The notes beneath the pieces are model-generated. The model saw nothing but the letters and a program-made list of their open reading frames with translations, did not search any database and was not told where the DNA came from. A stretch of 15,314 bases of DNA from Acanthamoeba lenticulata (Eukaryota; Discosea; Longamoebia; Acanthamoebidae), in the NCBI GenBank assembly GCA_002179805.1, contig NAVB01001801.1:1-15314 (forward strand). The letters are read 5' to 3'. Positions 9,781 to 15,314 of this stretch are shown one piece after another (positions within the stretch are counted from its first letter, which is position 1; each line of letters opens with the position of its first letter). The translations under genes were made by a program, and so were the position numbers.

Positions 9781-12122
9781 TCAGAAGAAGCCCGGGCGGT
9801 CCATGAAGAGTTTGTTGCCAAAGCCGCCCCCGCCGGTCGTGTCAAAGCCCTCCACGCGAAGGCACTCCACCGCCCCGCGGACCTCAATGCACCACCTCCC
9901 CTGCTCCCCAATAATCCATTATATTAAATTAATAATTTTGTTTTTATGAATAATACCAAGTTTTATAAAATAAAATAGAAAAATATTGATATTAATTATT
10001 TCAGAGCGCAGGAACGTACCCGAAAGTCAAAGATCTCGTCCTGGCCAGGCGCGAGCGTGAAGGCGGCGCCCTCGGGGCCCTCGCCCCGCCTCCGCCACGC
10101 CCGCAGCTCCAGCGGCTGCTGCTGTTGTTGATGCTGTTGATGTTGTTGCTTGTCATCGTGATGGTGGCGGAGGCGAATCCAGCCCGTGGCGCGGGTGATG
10201 AGGTACGAGTGCGACGCCGGGAAGACGAGATAGCGCGCGTCGGCCGCGTAGTGCGGCCAGCCGTCGGCCCGCCGGAGGAGGGCGCCCTCGACCAGCCCGA
10301 CGCCGTCCTCCTCGTCGGTCCCGAGGAGGCTCCCGAGCGCGGCGATGCCCCGCCCGAGGAGCGCGCCCACGCCCCACGGCCGCTCGCCGCCCCACCACTT
10401 GCTGGCCACCCGCCCGCTCACGACAAACACCAGCGGCTTCGCCTCTTCTGTCGACAACAAACTTGATGAAGTTGAAGATGATGAAGATAATGATGAAGAG
10501 CCGCCATAGTGGTAAACGAGCTCGTAAAAGGGCAAAAGGACGGGCCGGTCGCGTTCGACGTGAAGGCGGAGGCGCGTGATGGCGATGCTGGCGATGGTGA
10601 CGGTCTCGCTGGGGGTGACCTGCTCGCGGAGGATCGCCGCTCGGCCGCGCCGCTCGAGCCGCGCCCGGATCCGCGCGTCGACGCGCCGTCGCATCAGCGC
10701 CTCGCCCGGCAGGCTCGGCCTCTGCACCTCGCCCCCCTCGAGGTGTTCCTCGCTCAAGGTGGCGCTGCTGACGTCATCACCATCGTCCTCCTTCCCCTCG
10801 CCTTCGAGCAGCAGCCGACGCAGCTCCACGTCGTCGTCGTCCTCGTCGTCCTTCTCACCATCATCTTCACCGTCACCATCGCCGCAGACGTCGATGGGGT
10901 GGATGTGCTGCAGCCGCTGGCAGTCGTCGTCGGACTGGACGGCGCACACGACCAGCCGCTCGTGGCCGGTCAGCTCGCACGTCACCTGCCTCTGCTTCCG
11001 CTTTTGCTGCTGCTGTCGAGACGGCGTGCCGCCGCCGCTGCCGCTGCCGTTGCCGCTGTCGTCCGCGGCGTCGTCGGCGACGACGACGATGGTGGCGACG
11101 AGCGTGGCCTCGACGGCCACGGTGAGGGCGTGGTAGGGCGCCCACACGCGCGTCACCTGCGGCGACTGTGTGGCCTCGACAAAGTCCACCGGCGCGAACC
11201 TGTGCGATCGCGACCATGATGATGATGAAGTTACACATCAAGACGAGAGACGGACATGAAAAAGAAAAAGATGATGAGGCATCGAAGAGAGAGAGGGAGG
11301 GAGCTACCAGAGGGTCGACTTCCAACGGGCAAAGGCGTCGAGGGCCTGCCGGGGCGACACGCGGCAGGCGATCCGCGCCAGACGAGCCGGGCCGGCCCCC
11401 GCCAGGGCTCGCGGTGACGGCATGTGGGGCAAAGGCGCCTTTGTCGACGGTGTTGAACAAGATGTGGAAGACGAAGATGAGGACGATGAAGTTGCAGACG
11501 TGGAAGTAGTAGTGCCGAGGGTTCGGGTCCGCGGACGCTTGGCCGCATCATCGCTATCGGCCTTCTTGGCGCCAGTGGTGGTCGATGATGAGGACGAAGA
11601 TGAAGATGACGCAGAAGAGGAAGTAGAAGAAGGTGTGGTGGTGGCCTCCACCGTCTTGCGCTTCTTCGAGGGCGAGTCGATGGAGCTGCTGCTCGCCTGT
11701 CCCATTTTGGTGGTGCTTGACGCAGCAGCGGCAGCCCTGGTTGCTTGCGTAGGCCTGGGCGGGACTGGGATCTTACCAGACGTTGCCGTCGTTTTGGTGA
11801 TTGATGTGGGAGTTGAGGAAGTGGCGTGCGTTGTACGCTTGGGTGTAGAGGAGGCAGAAGTGATGCGTGTAGCCTTGGTGATTCCTTTTGTGGTTTTCGT
11901 TTCGGACGAAGATGTAGAGGGCAAGATTTTCTTTGTCTTAGAGGCAGTCTTGTCTGCAGTGGGAGGGATCTTCTGGTTCTCCTTGCCACCCCTTATCTGA
12001 TCCTCATTCATCTCGGCAGCCTTGCGCAATCGGTCCCGTGTTCGCGTTGCCACCGCATCGCCCACAACTCCTGCAGGAGCCACCGATTGCGGCTTGGCCT
12101 TGTGTCGTCGCAGACGATCCAT
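9781..12122 (-). CDS. Nuclear-type protein of unknown function with KEN/RxxL motifs and a folded C-terminal domain
   Basis: Three exons: 12122-11308, 11199-10020 and 9900-9781, giving 704 residues. An in-frame TAG at 12131-12129 fixes the start. Junctions are clean: STLW|FAPVDF across the first intron and FDFR|GRWCIEV across the second. Residues 1-260 are Ser/Thr/Lys-rich and probably disordered, with RDRL (29-32), KENQ (47-50), PSKKRK (151-156) and AKRPRTR (194-200). The first two resemble anaphase-promoting-complex degrons, the last two nuclear localisation signals. From about 266 the sequence looks folded (RWKSTLWFAP, VWAPYHALTVAV), is broken by acidic and Gln/His inserts, and contains LPFYELVYHY followed by a GGERPWG segment. 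That pattern faintly recalls uncharacterised zinc-ribbon-linked proteins of bacteria and plants, but I cannot name a family. Function is unknown. If the first intron is retained, a stop follows immediately after Trp272. Confidence 0.8.
10117..10153 (-). repeat. CAG/CAA-type repeat encoding a Gln/His tract
   Basis: Within exon 2 of the KEN-box gene, minus-strand CAA, CAG and CAT codons encode KQQHQQHQQQQQP. It is an in-frame low-complexity insert between two apparently folded segments and is likely to vary in length. Confidence 0.8.
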
Positions 12123-12279
12123 TAACCTCTAAATCAGGAGAAGCGTCTCGAGCACGCCAAATTGGTGGATCGCTGTTGTCCGGTGTGCATTACCGCTGCA
12201 ATTTGCTGTGTTTGGCCGTTGAGCTTTTGGCGCCAAGTGCACTGTCGGCATAAAATAGAAGGAAAAAAATATTAACACT
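12123..12279 (-). promoter_or_regulatory. Intergenic promoter region of the KEN-box gene, with E2F-like sites
   Basis: 157 nt separate the transportin stop (12280) from the KEN-box gene start (12122), both on the minus strand. It holds TTTTGGCGCCAAG at 12225-12237, containing TTTGGCGC, a perfect match to the E2F consensus TTTSSCGC. It also holds minus-strand CCAATTTGGCGTG (12165-12153), which overlaps a CCAAT box with a one-mismatch E2F-like site about 35 nt from the ATG. The consensus is from animals and plants; its use here is inference. Confidence 0.5.
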
Positions 12280-15200
12280 TTATGTTGCCAACGCTCTGGC
12301 AACTACAACTTGGCCAAGTTCGGCCATAGCCACTTGGCGCTTCTTCAAGAAGTAAACTACGAGTGGATGGACACTCTCCCCATCAGTCGCATGGTCTGGG
12401 TCCACAAATGAGGCCACCAGGCGAGCCCATTCCAGCCACTGGGCGGCACTTTGGACCTTCTCGATGGCGCCACCCAGAGACCCGCACCGGGCCAGGCCTT
12501 CGAGTGTTGCTGCCACAGCTGGCCTCTGCTGACACAACAGAGGTTTATCACCCTCTGGGTCCTCCTCATCCTCATCCTCATCATCGCCAGAAGAATGCAA
12601 CCAACTGAGTTGGTGCAGGAAGAAGCCCAAGAGCCGAGTGGCCTTCTGGGCATCCAGCTTGCCATGGCCGCTATCCGCTTGAAGAGCGTGCTCCTCTTGG
12701 CTGGGGAGGCCGCCCACGAGCGGGAGGAACAGGTTGGGGAAGCCGACCCACACGGCTGCCTTGACCTCGTCTCGGAACTCCTCCCTGTTGGGGTCAAAGC
12801 CGAAGAGCGAGTCCACCAACAGTCCACACCGGAGCTCGACCGGCACCTGAGGCGCATGGTGCACGCCCAGCAGGAGGATCGTCAAGCAGAGCGACCCGGA
12901 AAGCTGGAAGCTGGGCGAAGAGGTCAAGAAGTGGTGGCCCAAGGCCCCGAGCCAGTCGAGCTTCAGCTCTCCCGGCAGCTTCGCCGCGAGCTTGCCTGTA
13001 GTTGTTTTTATTTTATTTTATTTTCTTATATTATATTATTTTTAAAAATCAAAAGATTGAAATAATATATATATATAGATTTATAATTAAAGCAAAAGAA
13101 CAGAAACGCACCAAGAGCCCACGCAGCGTTGTTGTCGGTCTGCTCGACGATGAAGGGCCCAGCAAAGAAGGTCGCCAGCATGGCCTCTGCCTTGGAGGCC
13201 AGGGGCTTAAGTAGCTCCGCCTTCTCTTGTGCCAGGTCGCCCACCAGTGCAAAGGCCATGCCGCACTCGCGCGTCTGCGCAACACGACACGACACGACAC
13301 AACACATCAGCTTGGACATGCCCAAGCTTTGGATATCTCTCCTCCCAAGACGATGGCAACGTACGGCGCAGTACTTTTCTGCCAGGTCGAGCATGGTCGC
13401 CACGGGGACCACCTTCTCGAGCTTGTCAAAGCACTGGGTCCCTTCGTTGGCGGTGAGGAGGTTGTCCAACAGCTCAAAGCACCCGTTGGCCACGGCGTTG
13501 GCACTCGGCGTTGGGCGAGTCGCGCTCAGGCATGCAGCCACGATGCGCGCCACCAAGCCGGTAAACCGCTCGAACACGGGCGCGTAGACCGCCTCCACGC
13601 CATCCTCGCTGTCATCGTCGTCTGGCCGCTCTTCCTGGCCAGCGAGGGCGGGCACGACCAGCTTCGTCATCACAATCGACAGCGTCGCGATTGCACCTTG
13701 GAGCTTGGTCATCGTTTCCGTCTCTTCTTTGTCCTCTTCTTCTTCTTTCTCTTTTTCTTCTTCTTCTTCCTCTTCGTCATCTTCTTGAGGAGAGACGAGA
13801 CTGCCCTCCATGGTGACGTCTCGTAGGACGTGCTCCAAGTAGTCGGTCACGCAAGCCAGGAGGCGGCTGTTCAGGGTCGAATCGCACAAGTCGTCTCTGA
13901 ACGCCGTGATCAAGACCTCGATGGTGTCGAGGAACTGCATCTGGCAGTCCACGTTCTGGTCCAATGCGCAAGCGAGAGGAGGTCAGCATGCCAGCAAAGA
14001 CACAAGCACACAGACGAGCGCGAGGTATACCGGCAGACGGTGACAGTGTTCTGTGGTGAGATACTGCACCAGCTGCTGTGCGGTGTCTGGATTAAAGTCC
14101 AGAATGCCGTGCTCGACCATGACCGCCAGTGCAGTCAAGGCCGAGTTGCACACGAGGTGGTTTCGGTCGTGTGCCAGCAGCAACACTGCAGTGAAGGCTG
14201 TCTCCAGGTCAAAGAGGCCCTGATACCCTTCGTGGTTGATCGTCAAGATGGACTCGGTCAGGCTACTCACAGTCCACGCCGCAATGGCACGCAGCTCGTT
14301 CTGCAAAAGTGAAACAATTCGAAAGAATTCTCAAAAATCTAGAAATATATAAATATCTCAATATATAAAAAACAAACAGATAAAAGAAAGAACAAAAAGG
14401 AGGAGGAGGAGCTCGTCAGCACCTGCTCGGCACTGAGTGAGTGCATGACCACATTCAGAAGCTCATGTGCGGCCTTGAGATGGTCCAAGTTCACGTGGGG
14501 TCCAACAACACCAAGAAGGAACACAGCACACTCTCTATGCTCCCCCCCCCATCCCAAAACCGCGTCAGTGAAGTCAAAAACAGGAAACAAAGAACGAACC
14601 GCTGCTGCCATGTGGCACCAGGAGTCATGGCCAGGCCGTGGGCGACGCGCAACACCTCTGCCACCACCTGTGGCGTGTGATTGTACAGCAGCTCCAGGCA
14701 CCGGGCAGCAGTTGGGCGTAAGGTGGTGGCTGCTTCATCATCACCATCATCAATCTCGCCTCCGTCCTCTTCCATCCTCTGTTTCTTGCGCCAGGCCTTT
14801 GCATTCAAGCGCACTGCATTTACAAGCAAGAAAAGCAACACCATCATCATTAACATCATCAACATTGTCGACATCATTAACATCATCAACATCATGAAGC
14901 ATGAAGTGGACTGTGGCTGTACATACATGCTTGGCGCGCCTTGGCCTGCTCAATGCATGACTGCAGTTCAAGCGGCAAGATTGACAGGTTGGGCTGGCAC
15001 TGGGCAGAATGGGCCAAGATGCAATCCACCACCAGAGTGACAAGAGGCTTCACCTGTTCCTCCTCAGGCAGCATCACGTTTCGCACCAGCACGTCGACGA
15101 CTCTGGGGCACATCAATATATTATCTCTCCATAATATATGTGATATGGTGTTCATCATCATTATGAGGGGGAAGGGGACGTGCCTGGGCAGAATCTCAGC

Positions 15201-15314
15201 GGTCACTTGGGGCACACTGCTGGAGAGCCAGCTGAAGAAGACCTCTTCTGCCTCCAGGGCAATGCTCGCCTCTTTGTCCTGCTCTCCCGCCACAACTATC
15301 GTGAGGGCAAAAAA
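12280..15314 (-). CDS. Transportin (karyopherin-beta2)-like nuclear import receptor, N terminus outside window
   Basis: Exons in transcript order: 15314-15184 (open at the window edge), 15102-14927, 14813-14600, 14534-14423, 14300-14031, 13955-13365, 13274-13112 and 12995-12280; together 790 residues to the stop. The protein is a series of helical HEAT-type repeats. Successive segments line up in order with transportin-1: LRPTAARCLELL, RECAVFLLGVVG, LRAIAAWTVSSL, VCNSALTALAVM, YAPVFERF, MAFALVGDLAQ and NNAAWALGKL. Transportins bind nuclear cargo in the cytosol, carry it through the pore and release it on binding RanGTP (family knowledge). The acidic segment MEEDGGEIDDGDDE sits where transportin has its cargo-releasing H8 loop, but is shorter. 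A long Glu/Asp/Lys insert at about 13722-13790 has no counterpart that I know. The intron at 15183-15103 appears to be GC-AG. Another importin-beta family member is the main alternative. A 3' splice site near 15296 could shorten the first exon. Confidence 0.75.
13282..13301 (-). repeat. ACACG pentanucleotide repeat in a transportin intron
   Basis: Three ACACG units and a variant fourth on the plus strand lie just before the acceptor GCGCAG of the intron 13364-13275. On the transcribed strand they read TGTCG, replacing a normal pyrimidine tract. Confidence 0.7.
13722..13790 (-). repeat. Glu/Asp/Lys-coding low-complexity stretch
   Basis: TTC/CTT-rich on the plus strand, this codes a highly acidic run with scattered lysines in exon 6 of the visible transportin-like gene. 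It lies between helical repeats and is probably a flexible surface loop. Confidence 0.8.
14841..14896 (-). repeat. ATC/AAC trinucleotide repeat in a transportin intron
   Basis: Repeated CATCATTAA and CATCAACAT units fill most of the intron 14926-14814. The pattern is simple-sequence DNA, read as GATGATGTT on the transcribed strand. Confidence 0.8.

Noticed and set aside
10509..11219. 236-codon plus-strand open frame
   Set aside because: Antisense to exon 2 of the KEN-box gene, which splices in frame at both ends; the antisense product is Val/Leu/Ala-rich shadow sequence.
11422..12000. 192-codon plus-strand open frame, very acidic and hydrophobic
   Set aside because: Antisense of the Ser/Thr/Lys-rich exon 1 of the KEN-box gene; its composition follows from the complementary codons.
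12451..13065. 204-codon plus-strand open frame
   Set aside because: Antisense to the last transportin exon and runs into the AT-rich intron.
13227..13826. 199-codon plus-strand open frame ending in a Phe run
   Set aside because: Antisense to transportin exons; the Phe run is the reverse of the acidic codon stretch.
14841..14896. Short spaced repeats that could suggest a CRISPR-like array
   Set aside because: They are an ATC/AAC microsatellite within a spliced intron, with no unique spacers.

Overview
The window reads as nuclear DNA of an amoebozoan, most likely Acanthamoeba or a close relative. Exons are short and GC-rich. They are broken by 63-137 nt introns, mostly AT- or T-rich, with GT-AG ends (one inferred GC-AG) and frequent trinucleotide microsatellites. 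The gene families fit this: an SHK-type kinase (kinase domain followed by SH2, known from Dictyostelium), a RasGEF with an N-terminal REM domain, and an amoeba-style RFX factor. No bacterial operon, tRNA, rRNA, transposon or CRISPR array was seen. I built the gene models by hand, choosing splice sites that keep the reading frame and restore family motifs.

Layout: (1) 64-2001, minus strand: SHK-like TKL kinase, 8 visible exons; the window ends just as its SH2 domain starts. (2) 2002-2763: divergent intergenic region between the kinase and the RasGEF, with an unexplained plus-strand intron-like segment. (3) 2764-7790, plus strand: 18-exon Ras exchange factor of about 1120 residues, with a serine-rich N terminus, a probable array of four or five ubiquitin-fold-like modules, then RasGEF_N (REM) and a C-terminal CDC25 domain. 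(4) 7791-8517: spacer with a strong imperfect hairpin. (5) 8518-9671, plus strand: two-exon gene with a diverged RFX DNA-binding domain. (6) 9781-12122, minus strand: three-exon nuclear-looking protein of unknown function with KEN and RxxL motifs, two basic NLS-like patches, a long Ser/Thr-rich region and a folded C terminus; an E2F-like palindrome lies upstream. (7) 12280-15314, minus strand: C-terminal 790 residues of a transportin (karyopherin-beta2)-like importin, 8 exons, 5' end outside the window.

The kinase and the RasGEF are both plausible signalling proteins and are transcribed divergently from one 0.76 kb region. The RFX gene and the KEN-box gene converge tail to tail. The KEN-box gene and the transportin lie in the same orientation 157 nt apart. 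Nothing shows that the five genes form one pathway. The most notable points are the ubiquitin-fold array joined to a RasGEF, a strong preference for C at intron position +4 (29 of 35 inferred donors), one inferred GC-AG intron, and the match between E2F-like sites and degron motifs in the unknown gene.
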